Origin: CAG-238 sp934277695
Lineage (GTDB): Bacteria; Bacillota; Clostridia; Peptostreptococcales; Anaerovoracaceae
Assembly (NCBI GenBank): GCA_934277695.1
Contig: CAKQVG010000003.1
Coordinates: 185,110 to 249,109, forward strand
DNA: 64,000 nt
Reading direction: 5' to 3'
Shown here: in pieces, positions 43,843-53,607 of the stretch
How the letters are laid out: each line of letters begins with the position of its first letter
Position numbering within the stretch: the stretch's first letter is position 1
Notes under the pieces: generated by a model
Seen by the model: only the letters and a program-made list of their open reading frames with translations
What the model was told of the DNA's origin: nothing
Databases searched by the model: none
Translations under genes and position numbers: made by a program

Positions 43843-46800
43843 CTATTTTCCAAACATCTCGTCGATTTTTTCTTGTAAAGTCCCATCTTTTGCATAAGGC
43901 AGCGCGTCTAACTGCTTAAAGTTATGCTTCGGTATTTTTACGCCGTCATCGAAGCCGAGAATATAACTCGTTGCAATTTTATATATGATTTCAGTTGGAG
44001 CAAGGCCGTAGACCTGTTTTTCAAAAATATGTCTCAATCGGTCTTCTTTGTCCGGATATAAGCGTTTAAGTGCCTCGCTTTGATATAACCGTTTGACGAT
44101 TTCAGCTATATATAAGCCAGACTTCATATAAAGGTCTATGTAGGTACTGTCCGGACGGTCAAAGCAACCCGGATTTTCTTCTTCCAACAAATCTACCATT
44201 TTCTTTACAATCTCTTTTGGAGTGAAAATTTGATTTGTCTTTTGCGGTGGAATATAGTCAAAAATATCCTCAACACTGCTTTCGTCAAAGTAGTTAGCCA
44301 GTTTCTTCTTTAGTGACAGGAATTCCTTTACAGAGTCGTCAAACACAACTGGGTCAAAAAGATGTCCGGCATATTTTACATCATCGCCAGTCTCCGGATC
44401 TTTAATCAGCCCGCCGTCGCGAAGCAGGCGGAACTGGTCAAGCGAAATACTCGTTACTTCCTTAAAAACATGATCCGGAATTATCTTATCAAAGGTTGCA
44501 AGCGTTACCGTATCATCACCATATGCCATTAGGAAAGAGGGGATCGTGCGAGCAAAGCCTCTCAAGTGATCACGAATACCTTCTTCAATGGTTGATTTTT
44601 CGCGTTCTCGCTTATTCGTTTCAACCGTCTTGACAACATCTTCTTTTGATTCTTCAGCAATATCCGCTATTTGGGACTGTAAGGTTTCATGGAATTGTGA
44701 CAACTTGTCTGCGAGTTTAGTCTCAAATTCGCGGTTTATCTCAGATGTGCTTTTGCCGGTTTCGTGTCGAGCCTGTAATGCCTCATCGCGCTCCCTCTCA
44801 ATAAGATTCTTGTCTATAGCGAAATTATCAAAAGCCTTATCGATGATATGATCTGCTCTGCCATTGATCCTTGCTTCCAACTTGCGCTTATCAGAAGATT
44901 TGAGTTCATCCCCGTAAGAGATTTGCGCTACCTCAAGGATCTCTTTCGTCATCTGGGAATGGATGGTTTTTTTAAGTTCCTCGGCGGCAGTCCCAGCGGT
45001 TTTCGGAGTGGAAATAACATCCGCGACGGTTTCCCGGATTTCTGCACCCGGCAGGAAAATCTTATCTCCGAAAACATCTTTGGTCACCCCGATGACGACT
45101 TCATCGGACAGTTCAACTTCTCCATTTTCATTCAGCGAAAGATCCTGTTTCACCTCCTCGGATAATCCAGTTCTGTTTTTGGGTTCTTCAACTGCTTCAA
45201 ATCCCTGTATAATATCAAGCACTGCCTTCGGCGCACCGAAAATCTGGGAGATATTTTGGAAGAGGAAGTTGCTCATAAAGCCTCTGCGTACAACCTCGAC
45301 TGAACGTATTTTTCTCGGTATCGACAGCACTTTTTCGGCATCCAGTTCAATCAGCTCGCCGTCCTCATCTTCACCGATAACGGGGAAGAAATTCAGAAGC
45401 TCTTTAATATGTCTTTCCCGCGTTTCCAAATCGCCCCGACCAGCGCTTGTGTCAGCCGATAGGTCATTTGCAAATTCCTCAAATATGGTGAGTGTTCTTG
45501 CAGGGTCAAAGTCAAACACATACGCATTTTCTTTTCTTGCAAATCCGGTTGCGTTCCGGAACATGCAAGGATTTTGCGCACGAAAAGCTGCCTGCATATA
45601 TAGTGAAGGGCTTTTTACATTGCTGAGCATGAGAACCGCTGTCCATTCCGGGATGGTAACTCCCGTAGTAAGCTGCCCCACAGAAAGTGTGATGGTCTTT
45701 TCGTGTGATTTAATAGCTGCTACTACCTTGTCATAGGAGTTCTTCAGCTCACTTTCCTCGTCCAGTCTTCCGTCTCCGGCGGCCAGCACCACCTCGTAAT
45801 CCTTAAACACAGGATGATTGCTGAGTTTACGGGCAAGAGCCTTAGCACTGTCAACTCTGTCAAGCAACCAAAATGTGTGCTTCAACTCATCTCTCAGCTC
45901 AGGAGTTGAAAACGGAAATTTTTCTTGCAATGTCATCGCGTCTAAAAAGCGATCGACAGACGCATCATATCGAAACTGTCCGTTCAGGTTCGTGCTGAAA
46001 AACTCATTAAGGTCAAAGGCATATTCCTCTGTTTCTCCATTTATCTCTACACCCTGAGAAAGTTCCTCCTTGATGATTTCGGACATCTGATAGGTGAAAA
46101 GATTCAGGCGCGGGAGCCTTGCATAAGGATTTTCTTCCTCGGCTGTCTCGTCCCAGTCCCGCTTTGCTGTCTGTTCGTCCGCATAAGTCCAGTTAAATAT
46201 CGCATCTTGCGCGAATTTGTTATTGGCAAGTGCCTTAAACGGGGTTCCGGACAAGTGTAGCGTAAATTTTCGATTGATTCGGGCAAATGCGATATCGGTT
46301 TTGTAGGTATCGATGCCTTCGTGCGCCTCATCAATCACCAAAATATCCCATGTCATCTTAGCAACTTCTTCTAGTTTGTCGATACCGTTTGTGCTGAAAT
46401 ATTTTGAACCTTTCATGTCTTGCAGGCTGACAAATTCAATGCATTTCAGTTCACCGCCTTCAAAATTCCCGGTGCTAAACGCCTGAATGTATTCCTGACG
46501 GGACATAACACCGGGCTTGCCTCGCAGTGCATCAACCTCACTCACAAAGCAGTACCCGGACTTTTTCCCTACAAACTGCATATAGTCCTCGTACCAGCTG
46601 TTAGCAATAGCCGGACGATTTGTAACAATCAGGACCGTATTAGCTCCTGATTTCTTACAGAAATCGTAGACCGATAATGTCTTGCCAAAGCGAGGCTTTG
46701 CATTCCACAGATACTCTCCGTTAGGGTGATCCGTCCGGTAGGCAAGTGTCTTGGAAACCGCATCTTCCTGCTCTTTTCTGAGTGTGTATGGAATTACTGT

Positions 46801-47169
46801 AAGCAGCGAATCTAACATACCGCGGTTGGTTCTAAAGTCATAAAATTTTGACTTTGACTCCAAACCGGTGATGTGGAACCATTCGTTATTCTTGCCTTTC
46901 TCCTGTTCGATGCCTTCTTTTCTCAAATAAGCATGAAAATCTTTGTCGGTAAATCTGTCTCCGGATCCATCATCAAATGTGGCGTTTCCTTTCCACTCTA
47001 AATGCCACCGAATATCGGCGGTATGCGTTTGCTGCTTAATTCTCGTTTCAACATCTTGTTCTGTATATCCTATCTTCGTCCAGCCATTATGCCTTGCTAT
47101 CTCGGGAGTGGTATAGGCGTAAATCATAGGAATTACTCTTTGTGCCGTGTTGATGTTTGGCTTTTTCAT
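43843..47169 (-). CDS. Restriction helicase-nuclease: T5orf172 (GIY-YIG-like) + DEAD/DEAH helicase
   Basis: 1108 aa. Residues ~12-100 are a T5orf172/GIY-YIG-type nuclease domain (YAYTTPEIARHNGWTKIGYT, then DVETRIKQQT). A SF2 helicase core follows: motif I AKPRFGKTLS (atypical Walker A), motif II VIDEAHEGID, motif III LSGTPFKAL, and a later TTGVTIPEW region. The C-terminal ~500 residues are unknown and contain coiled-coil-like stretches. It abuts the methylase gene downstream of its promoter (TAAATG overlap), so it is the translocase/nuclease of the R-M module. Confidence 0.87.
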   Translation of the reverse strand: MKKPNINTAQRVIPMIYAYTTPEIARHNGWTKIGYTEQDVETRIKQQTHTADIRWHLEWKGNATFDDGSGDRFTDKDFHAYLRKEGIEQEKGKNNEWFHITGLESKSKFYDFRTNRGMLDSLLTVIPYTLRKEQEDAVSKTLAYRTDHPNGEYLWNAKPRFGKTLSVYDFCKKSGANTVLIVTNRPAIANSWYEDYMQFVGKKSGYCFVSEVDALRGKPGVMSRQEYIQAFSTGNFEGGELKCIEFVSLQDMKGSKYFSTNGIDKLEEVAKMTWDILVIDEAHEGIDTYKTDIAFARINRKFTLHLSGTPFKALANNKFAQDAIFNWTYADEQTAKRDWDETAEEENPYARLPRLNLFTYQMSEIIKEELSQGVEINGETEEYAFDLNEFFSTNLNGQFRYDASVDRFLDAMTLQEKFPFSTPELRDELKHTFWLLDRVDSAKALARKLSNHPVFKDYEVVLAAGDGRLDEESELKNSYDKVVAAIKSHEKTITLSVGQLTTGVTIPEWTAVLMLSNVKSPSLYMQAAFRAQNPCMFRNATGFARKENAYVFDFDPARTLTIFEEFANDLSADTSAGRGDLETRERHIKELLNFFPVIGEDEDGELIELDAEKVLSIPRKIRSVEVVRRGFMSNFLFQNISQIFGAPKAVLDIIQGFEAVEEPKNRTGLSEEVKQDLSLNENGEVELSDEVVIGVTKDVFGDKIFLPGAEIRETVADVISTPKTAGTAAEELKKTIHSQMTKEILEVAQISYGDELKSSDKRKLEARINGRADHIIDKAFDNFAIDKNLIERERDEALQARHETGKSTSEINREFETKLADKLSQFHETLQSQIADIAEESKEDVVKTVETNKREREKSTIEEGIRDHLRGFARTIPSFLMAYGDDTVTLATFDKIIPDHVFKEVTSISLDQFRLLRDGGLIKDPETGDDVKYAGHLFDPVVFDDSVKEFLSLKKKLANYFDESSVEDIFDYIPPQKTNQIFTPKEIVKKMVDLLEEENPGCFDRPDSTYIDLYMKSGLYIAEIVKRLYQSEALKRLYPDKEDRLRHIFEKQVYGLAPTEIIYKIATSYILGFDDGVKIPKHNFKQLDALPYAKDGTLQEKIDEMFGK

Positions 47170-48204
47170 TTATTCCATCTCCTTCACATTACGCTCTATG
47201 AAATCAATTTCTTCCTTGCTTAGATTATATTTTTTGTATAGCTGTTTATCAATATTCGCCACCGACTGCGACCAGTCGATGTCCGAAGCAGGAGTAAAAT
47301 CTTGGAGAGGAACATATTTCCATTTATCTGGAGTGATATGCTGAGTCTTTTTCAAAATTCCTAATAATACACGTGAAAATTTTGTTTTTACATACTTCAT
47401 TAGAGCCTCAGCTTCGCTATAAGTGCAAAAAGATCCAATGCTAATAAAGCTTTCCGTCGCACCTGTAAATGGTTCGCCAATCACAGGGCTTGATAAAGTT
47501 TCCCCCATTGCTCCAGAGCCATTAGCTGCGGACATAAAAATTTTATATTGTTTCAAGTTTTCCGTTCCTTCTATATAGGTAGAGTTTATATACCTATATA
47601 CTCTTTGGTTTTTTATCAGCCCCAAGAACTTATAATACTTTTGGGGGTTATCGGGAATATTGTCCAAAAAAATTTCTGGAATTTTTTCAAAGACATTGGA
47701 TTTTAAGTCGAATGCATGTCCCTTGCTCATTTTTCCTAAAACATTTGGATTTTCCTTATGCAATTGTCCTGTGAATTTATTTGAGTAGGCAGAAAACACA
47801 ATGTTAGATATTGAATCAAAATCTGCGGCACCCGTAATTTTCTTCATTATTGATGCCATTTCAGAATGGGGAGTAAAAGTTTCAATAGCTCCAAAACATT
47901 TTCCTGTATCATGATATGTAATAGCAACGCCGCCTTTGATTTCAGTATTTGGAAAAATCTTTGAAGCGTCTTCTTCATACAGCATAACCTTAAAATGCTC
48001 GTCATTCAACATCTTTTGATTCCACGCCTTAGGAGTACTCCCCGCATTAAATAGGAAGCGAGCAGGGTGAATAAGCTCGACCTTGTCCGAAACTTCATAA
48101 GCAGCATCCATGAAAACGTTATATACAGGCGGAGCGTAAGTCGCATTTTCACCTAATGCATTATCTTGATAAGGCGGATTTCCAATCACAAAATCAAATT
48201 TCAT
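47170..48204 (-). CDS. Adenine methylase half carrying NPPY (Eco57I-type)
   Basis: 344 aa. It starts directly at the catalytic region: MKFDFVIGNPPYQDNAL, motif IV of N6-adenine methylases. ELIHPARFLFNAGSTPKAWN and a target-recognition-like C-terminal half follow. It lacks the SAM-binding motif I, which lies in the adjacent upstream gene (48194-49216). GAAAGGGAGAG before the ATG supports separate translation. The two must combine to form an active methylase. Confidence 0.85.
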   Translation of the reverse strand: MKFDFVIGNPPYQDNALGENATYAPPVYNVFMDAAYEVSDKVELIHPARFLFNAGSTPKAWNQKMLNDEHFKVMLYEEDASKIFPNTEIKGGVAITYHDTGKCFGAIETFTPHSEMASIMKKITGAADFDSISNIVFSAYSNKFTGQLHKENPNVLGKMSKGHAFDLKSNVFEKIPEIFLDNIPDNPQKYYKFLGLIKNQRVYRYINSTYIEGTENLKQYKIFMSAANGSGAMGETLSSPVIGEPFTGATESFISIGSFCTYSEAEALMKYVKTKFSRVLLGILKKTQHITPDKWKYVPLQDFTPASDIDWSQSVANIDKQLYKKYNLSKEEIDFIERNVKEME

Positions 48205-49216
48205 TTTCTCTCCCTTTCTTCAGTTCTTGATATTTCACTTTCTTCTGAGTTTTCCAGTCGTAAAGAACGCAGTCCGTAGCCTGTGGTGCATAGATCGTTC
48301 CGCGCATTTCTTCTGGGAACATGTCTTCCAAAAAGCTAATCTGACCCGGCAGCGGAGCTTCCTCAAGGAAACTGTCACTCTCCTGAAAAGGGACAACTCC
48401 ATATATCCCGTCCATCTGCCAGAGATTCCAACTTATAATATTGGCGATCCTCTTTAGCGAGGATTTGCCCGGTTCTTCCTGCCAACGCGCTCTTGTATAT
48501 TCGCAGAACGTCTCAAGCAAGTTCACCCTCGCGATCAGCAGGCTGTCACCTTGATATTCGTAACCGTAAACGCTCTCAAAGGCTCGGTATACCCACTCAT
48601 TCCAATAGCGATGTGAATTTGTATTTTCGTTGATCACACGAAGTTTACGATCGAGCATCCCAATTCTATCTGCAATAGGAATGATATCTCCGGTCGCTGC
48701 ATCGTAACGCGACACAAGATACGGTGCCTCCCCGCAAGTGATTTCGAGGCGTGTAGAAAGGATATAATCTTTCCATGTTCTGCCCTCAGGGAAGTCAATC
48801 TTATCTAAAATGGTCTTCCATGCTTGTCCGTCTTCTGTGTTGAAAGGATTTTTTCTCCCGAACCATTCGACGTCGCAGTGATTGTTCATTTTGTTGCATA
48901 TCCAAGAGGGAGTAAAAACCTCCGCACGTTTTCTGGTTCTTTTGGATTGCTCCTCGAGCCGTTTCAAAACACGAGGTCTTAGAACTTCTAAACCTTCGCC
49001 ATATACCCATTTTTTAGTCATCTGCGAATCAAAGGAAATGCCATCATATTCCTCGGTTGCAAAGAGAATATTCTCGCCCGTCGCTCTATCCTTCAGCAAG
49101 ATTTCCATTGCAGACTTTACCGCATCAGAGGTTAAATCCAAAATAGATTTCATAGGAGATTTTTCGTCCCGAATGCTTTCCGGTTGTGTATGTATTTGTT
49201 CTGTCTTGTCGGTCAT
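48194..49216 (-). CDS. Methylase half carrying the SAM-binding motif (R-M subunit M)
   Basis: 340 aa from the ATG at 49216 (AAGGAG eight bases before). KRAEVFTPSWICNKMNNHCD is the motif X-like entry found in type I/IIG methylases, and LEITCGEAPYLVSRYD is a variant SAM motif I. No NPPY is present; it is supplied by the next gene, with an 11-bp overlap. This two-gene methylase plus the T5orf172 helicase forms a three-gene R-M module. Confidence 0.82.
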   Translation of the reverse strand: MTDKTEQIHTQPESIRDEKSPMKSILDLTSDAVKSAMEILLKDRATGENILFATEEYDGISFDSQMTKKWVYGEGLEVLRPRVLKRLEEQSKRTRKRAEVFTPSWICNKMNNHCDVEWFGRKNPFNTEDGQAWKTILDKIDFPEGRTWKDYILSTRLEITCGEAPYLVSRYDAATGDIIPIADRIGMLDRKLRVINENTNSHRYWNEWVYRAFESVYGYEYQGDSLLIARVNLLETFCEYTRARWQEEPGKSSLKRIANIISWNLWQMDGIYGVVPFQESDSFLEEAPLPGQISFLEDMFPEEMRGTIYAPQATDCVLYDWKTQKKVKYQELKKGRENEI

Positions 49217-49227
49217 CAACTTTCTCC

Positions 49228-49398
49228 TTATTCGTCGTTTAATATATAGAGCTTATCCGCATACATCATCGGAACGGTTTGCGTCATATCAAAAAAATTT
49301 TCGTAGCTTTGCAGTCCCGCGAAAATTCCATAGCAGCGCACGTCATCCTCTTCAAATACTCGCGTATCCAGAAATTCGTTATATATGAATACTAGCAT
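49228..49398 (-). CDS. 56-aa hypothetical protein before the R-M module
   Basis: MLVFIYNEFLDTRVFEEDDV continues to MMYADKLYILNDE and stops 11 bp before the methylase start. The preceding codons (GDYDKI) also look natural, up to a TAG, so this could be the C-terminal remnant of a longer protein. The ribosome site is weak. No family recognised. Confidence 0.45.
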   Translation of the reverse strand: MLVFIYNEFLDTRVFEEDDVRCYGIFAGLQSYENFFDMTQTVPMMYADKLYILNDE

Positions 49399-49458
49399 GA
49401 TCTTGTCATAATCGCCCCGATTCTAAGCAATAGTGTTGTATGGTCATTCATCTCAACA

Positions 49459-51267
49459 TTATTCAGCTTCTGCATTAACTATTTTGATTCCATCCAAAGT
49501 AGTAAAACATGAAAACACACTGTCTTTGTTATTTGCCTTTTTTGCACTTGCAGATACATACACCTGCTTTCTTGCCCTTGTTACCGCGACATAAAATACG
49601 GATAATTCATCGAGGATACTCTCTGCAAATTCGCCCGAAAAATGAGTCTTGTCAGGCAATTGGCATTTGCAGGTTGTAATCTTGGAATACTTTTCTGTGC
49701 AATTTGAGCAAATGAAAAATCCTGGAAAAATCCATCTTTCAAGATCGGCTATAAAGACATAATCCCATTCCAATCCTTTAGCACCGTGAATGGTGGAAAG
49801 TATAATATTCGAATCAACATATTCCATAGCCTGTTTTAGCTGTCTGTTTTCAAAGATATCTAACAAGAGCTCATACTTATCTTCTGTTGGAATATCAGAG
49901 TAATCCACAGCCACTTTTTGAATCAATGCATCTAAAAGCACAAGTAAGGAGCTAGTCGCGCGTACATCATTACTTGAATAATCTTTTTTTATTTTTTCCA
50001 CAAAAGATGACAATGCTTTCTTGTTAATTGATTTGCTTGATCCAAACCTTGAAACAAAGGCATCTCTACAGAACATATGGAAGTTTACGTAGTTTTGGTC
50101 ATCATCATTAAACATTCCATAGAAAAAATCCATGCTATGTCTGTTCAGTATGTATTCATATACTGCTTCATTATCATTTCTTCCCCTGAACAGAATTGCA
50201 ATTCTTCCTTTTGAATCACATTTAGTTATTTGCTCTATCTTACGAACAACAGCCTCCGCTTCCTCTTCTTGGGTCTTTCCCCAAAAGGCAAACAATTTTG
50301 CCTGTTCTGCCGCATTCACATGGAAATTCATCTCTGCATTACGTCGGATAGAAGCATCAAGCTTCAACATTTCCGGATTATTTTTGAAGCGATAATTCTT
50401 TGATAGAACTATTTTTTCCATGTTAAATTGTATTGCTGCACGCTGCATGATATTAGGAACTGCTCCTATAAAACCATAAATACGTTGTAACGGGTCGCCC
50501 AAAAATAGCAACTGTGTTTTTTCAGAAATAACTGCGTTTAGCAAACTCCATGCCATACAGTTGGTATCCTGAAATTCATCAACTACAATTAATGGATAGT
50601 AGTCAGAATAAAACTGTTTTACTCCTGGATTGTCTTCGAATAACTGTATTACCAAAAGGATCACAGCGTCATGCGTTATATAATCATGTGGAACCAATTC
50701 ATTTATTACAATCTGATTGTATTTTGCGATCTCTTCTCTGGTAGGAAGCTCTGCTAAAGCTATTTTATCCTCAATTGAAAAGAGAAAACATCGATTTTCA
50801 TCTGATAACATACTTTGAATACCGGTATGCTTTTCTATATCCGCCTTACCAACTGCCTTCATCAGGGTAACATCTCGTTTTAACAGTGGTGAAAGCAAAT
50901 AACCATACTTTCTAAGAATGCCCTTACAGAAGCCATGGAAATTAGTAGCGGTGACACGTTCGTTAATAACCACCGGGTTGTCCATTTCGCCCAAAGCAAC
51001 TGGAAGTTTTTCCGCAACCTCGCGTTTGATTTTTAATGCTGCATTAACGCTAAATGTCAAGCCTAAAATCTTCTTAGGATTTGGTATTCCGCCGCTTGCA
51101 TAGAGATATGCAAGTCTGCTTACCATTGTTGTTGTTTTTCCATAGCCTGCGGGGGCTTCAACAATAACCCGAGGGCTTTCGGAGAAGATTACATTTAGCT
51201 GTTGCTCATCCCCCGCATGACTCAGTGAAATTCTATCCCGAATGGGTTGAATCTGATTCTCATACAT
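49459..51267 (-). CDS. gajB: GajB, UvrD/Rep-like helicase of Gabija
   Basis: 602 aa, longer than the ~490 aa of the B. cereus GajB. Walker A is EAPAGYGKTTTMVSRLAYLY, motif II is LIVVDEFQDTN, motif III is LLFLGDPLQRIYGF, and late motifs STIHGAKGLEWDYVF and FYVAVTRARKQVY are intact. A Cys cluster (FICSNCTEKYSKITTCKCQ) lies in the C-terminal insert. In Gabija, GajB associates with the GajA nuclease and may sense DNA termini. The start overlaps gajA by eight bases and is preceded by GAGGTGG. Confidence 0.92.
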   Translation of the reverse strand: MYENQIQPIRDRISLSHAGDEQQLNVIFSESPRVIVEAPAGYGKTTTMVSRLAYLYASGGIPNPKKILGLTFSVNAALKIKREVAEKLPVALGEMDNPVVINERVTATNFHGFCKGILRKYGYLLSPLLKRDVTLMKAVGKADIEKHTGIQSMLSDENRCFLFSIEDKIALAELPTREEIAKYNQIVINELVPHDYITHDAVILLVIQLFEDNPGVKQFYSDYYPLIVVDEFQDTNCMAWSLLNAVISEKTQLLFLGDPLQRIYGFIGAVPNIMQRAAIQFNMEKIVLSKNYRFKNNPEMLKLDASIRRNAEMNFHVNAAEQAKLFAFWGKTQEEEAEAVVRKIEQITKCDSKGRIAILFRGRNDNEAVYEYILNRHSMDFFYGMFNDDDQNYVNFHMFCRDAFVSRFGSSKSINKKALSSFVEKIKKDYSSNDVRATSSLLVLLDALIQKVAVDYSDIPTEDKYELLLDIFENRQLKQAMEYVDSNIILSTIHGAKGLEWDYVFIADLERWIFPGFFICSNCTEKYSKITTCKCQLPDKTHFSGEFAESILDELSVFYVAVTRARKQVYVSASAKKANNKDSVFSCFTTLDGIKIVNAEAE

Positions 51268-52987
51268 TTTGGGCCACCTCTGTAGCTTTCATAAGCGTGT
51301 CTACATAGCAAGTCGGAATTAATTCTTTAGGAACAATCTCTCCGACAATTCTTCCCAAAAGGACGCCCTTTTTTGCCATATACCACGCAGAAAAAACGTT
51401 GCAAAATTTTTCGCCCTCGTCAGGATTCAACTCCGTTACTATGCATGGATCAAACTGTTGAATATCAAGGTTCATCTTTTTATAATGCTTCTGTAGATAA
51501 TCCTTGTTCACGATTTCTTTATCAACGTGAGGATATAAATCTTTCGCAATATCAATAATCATTTGTGCATTTCCGGCTGCATAAAGTGTTTTCACCAACT
51601 CTATTTCAAAGCAAAGTTCCCCAGTAAAAAAATCCATCTCTGTCGCTGCAATATTCTGAACATCGCCATCATATATAGCCACGCTCGGAATTTCAAATGC
51701 TTTAAGAAGGTTTCTCAATGGTGCAATTGACTTCTCCCCACGTGCATTTAACACACATATTCCTAATGCATCTAAATCAACTCCTAGTTTTTCGGCAAAG
51801 GCATTCATACATCCATACTCAGTCTCCCCCTCAACAAGGACAACACAATGAGCATAAAATGCTTCTTTGATTTCTGGAAAATGCATAATAAGATGCTTCT
51901 CATTTGCATCAGTAAGCCGAAAGTTGTCAGATGTTCCACTGATTACTTGAGTCCCATTATGATTCTTATAGAAGCGAACCAAGTTTCTATAATCGCCAAC
52001 CAACGTATCTGTTGAATGAGTGACAATGACGATTTGACCGCTTAACCCATCAATATCAAAGCAGGATTTTAATAGTTGCAAAAAATCAGCATCCTTGTTT
52101 TTTAGAATTCTCCTATAAAACCCTATCAATGTGCGCTGAAGATAGGGATGCAGATGAACTTCAGGCTCATCAATTGATAAAATCAAAGGCAATATGCGTT
52201 TCCCCTCATCGTCAAGATAGACTCTATCCTTAAAGGGAATAGACTTATTGCGGTACAGCTCCATAATGTGGCAGATAACACTTACCGAAGCCATTGCTAT
52301 ATATTGCACACCTGCTCCAGTAGAGTCAATTTTGCGATTGCCATCGGATATATAAAATAGTCGCATCAGGAGATCTGACGCATTGGTCGAAACAGATGCA
52401 CCTATCTGATATGTCTTGAAGCCCTGAATTTTACCTAAATGCTCATTAACATACTCTTGTAGCTGATTAACTTGATTCTCATTCAGAAAAGAATCCAACT
52501 GACGCTCTGTTATAAAACGTTCTACGATACCACTCATAAGCAGACCCATGCCCTTTTTCGTATCAAGCCTGAGCTCTTTTGATGGTACTGCTGTAGATTC
52601 GTAGTAGTAAAAATTAGCTTTTCTTAGTTGCTTGATCTGCAATGATTCTTCTGTATCCTTACAGACAATGCTAGGGAAAGCATCTGTAATATTCTGAACA
52701 TATCGAATATTGATCTCAGACGGGTCATCCGGTGAAAAATTATCTCCAAAGAATCCTCTTTCACCCGGTTCCAATCGTAATGTTAATTCAATAAGGATTG
52801 GCTTCGATTGATCAGAAAAGTCTTCATCATCGAAGCTTTTTCCGGAACACAAAGTATTTAGCAAATTAAGAAAATTGCTTTTCCCAAGATTATTTTCTCC
52901 AATAATGTAACTGCACTCAGGGTGAAGATGAACAGAAATGCCATCTATATTCCTATAATTGTTGATTGTTATATTCTTAATCTGCAT
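51260..52987 (-). CDS. gajA: GajA, OLD-family ATPase/TOPRIM nuclease of Gabija
   Basis: 575 aa, matching GajA. ABC-type ATPase with Walker A IIGENNLGKSNFLNLL, Walker B LILSIDEPEVHLHP and H-loop VIVTHSTDTL. The C-terminal TOPRIM nuclease has the catalytic Glu in VVLVEGETEYGCMNAFAEKL and the Asp in VAIYDGDVQ. GajA is a site-specific DNA-nicking endonuclease that is repressed by nucleotides and released when phage replication drains NTP pools. Together with GajB it forms the complete two-gene Gabija system. Confidence 0.94.
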   Translation of the reverse strand: MQIKNITINNYRNIDGISVHLHPECSYIIGENNLGKSNFLNLLNTLCSGKSFDDEDFSDQSKPILIELTLRLEPGERGFFGDNFSPDDPSEINIRYVQNITDAFPSIVCKDTEESLQIKQLRKANFYYYESTAVPSKELRLDTKKGMGLLMSGIVERFITERQLDSFLNENQVNQLQEYVNEHLGKIQGFKTYQIGASVSTNASDLLMRLFYISDGNRKIDSTGAGVQYIAMASVSVICHIMELYRNKSIPFKDRVYLDDEGKRILPLILSIDEPEVHLHPYLQRTLIGFYRRILKNKDADFLQLLKSCFDIDGLSGQIVIVTHSTDTLVGDYRNLVRFYKNHNGTQVISGTSDNFRLTDANEKHLIMHFPEIKEAFYAHCVVLVEGETEYGCMNAFAEKLGVDLDALGICVLNARGEKSIAPLRNLLKAFEIPSVAIYDGDVQNIAATEMDFFTGELCFEIELVKTLYAAGNAQMIIDIAKDLYPHVDKEIVNKDYLQKHYKKMNLDIQQFDPCIVTELNPDEGEKFCNVFSAWYMAKKGVLLGRIVGEIVPKELIPTCYVDTLMKATEVAQNV

Positions 52988-53104
52988 TTATATCCCTCTT
53001 TTCAATCGTTTTGCTCGGTTTTGTTGTCTCGATTCTTCACGAATGCACGCTCCCCTGCAGCTTGTCTTTTTCTTCTATACTCTAAGGGGCACGTTTCGTT
53101 TTCA

Positions 53105-53124
53105 ATTTTATCACATTTGTCGAA
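53105..53124 (-). promoter_or_regulatory. Predicted extended -10 promoter of gajAB
   Basis: Minus strand TGTGATAAAAT (TGA before TAAAAT) lies at 53105-53115, preceded by TCGA four bases earlier. The same TCGA-N4-TGTGATAAAAT occurs upstream of the gene starting at 54168 (54363-54373). A short unassigned coding-like stretch (ENETCPLEYRRKRQAAGERA) fills the ~120-bp leader. Confidence 0.45.
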
Positions 53125-53180
53125 AGATGTCTAATTGATCCACTGCCTCTCAGCCATTACATCTAGTGACATTGTTAATA

Positions 53181-53498
53181 TTACTTTTTAGGTTTGAATT
53201 TTGCACTATATGCTTTTACATCTGTGTCTTGCATAAGCCACCCAAACTTTCGAAGAAACTGCAACTTTTCATCATCGGTTGCCCATTTTTGTAGTGTGTG
53301 CAAAACCCCTTCATAGCGCTCATTTTCCTTGCCATTAAAGAACTTACCTCCCGGGCCTTGCTTGAACATTGCAGGAAGACCATTCTTAATTGATTTCCAT
53401 ACTGTAGAGCCACCGGATGTGGTTATATTGTCTCCAACAATTCCATCCAAAGCACCAGAGGCCATTTTCTGTAAAAGCTTCTTTTCTTCATTTGTCAT
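53181..53498 (-). CDS. 105-aa hypothetical protein upstream of Gabija
   Basis: MTNEEKKLLQKMASGALDGI begins the likely protein; AGGAGG lies nine bases before the ATG at 53498. It is helical, with a Gly/Ser/Thr loop (DNITTSGGSTVWKSIKNG) and a basic end (KFKPKK). No family recognised. It is on the same strand as gajA, about 190 bp upstream. Confidence 0.6.
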   Translation of the reverse strand: MTNEEKKLLQKMASGALDGIVGDNITTSGGSTVWKSIKNGLPAMFKQGPGGKFFNGKENERYEGVLHTLQKWATDDEKLQFLRKFGWLMQDTDVKAYSAKFKPKK

Positions 53499-53607
53499 TT
53501 TCATTTTCCTCCTATTTGGTAATGTTAATACACTCTGAATCATAAGCCCCAATGGGGTATTCTCGAATTCCACCTTCAATTTGTACTAGAGTGCCGCATC
53601 GTCCTCT

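Noticed and set aside
47160..48204. Treating the split methylase as a sequencing frameshift like qatA and qatC
   Set aside because: The second gene has its own ribosome site and ATG immediately before NPPY, and the joint is not in a homopolymer, so a natural gene split is more likely.
53118..53124. Spo0A-box-like TGTCGAA near the gajA promoter and another at 55344-55350
   Set aside because: A 7-mer is expected several times in a 64-kb window by chance; no sporulation gene is nearby.
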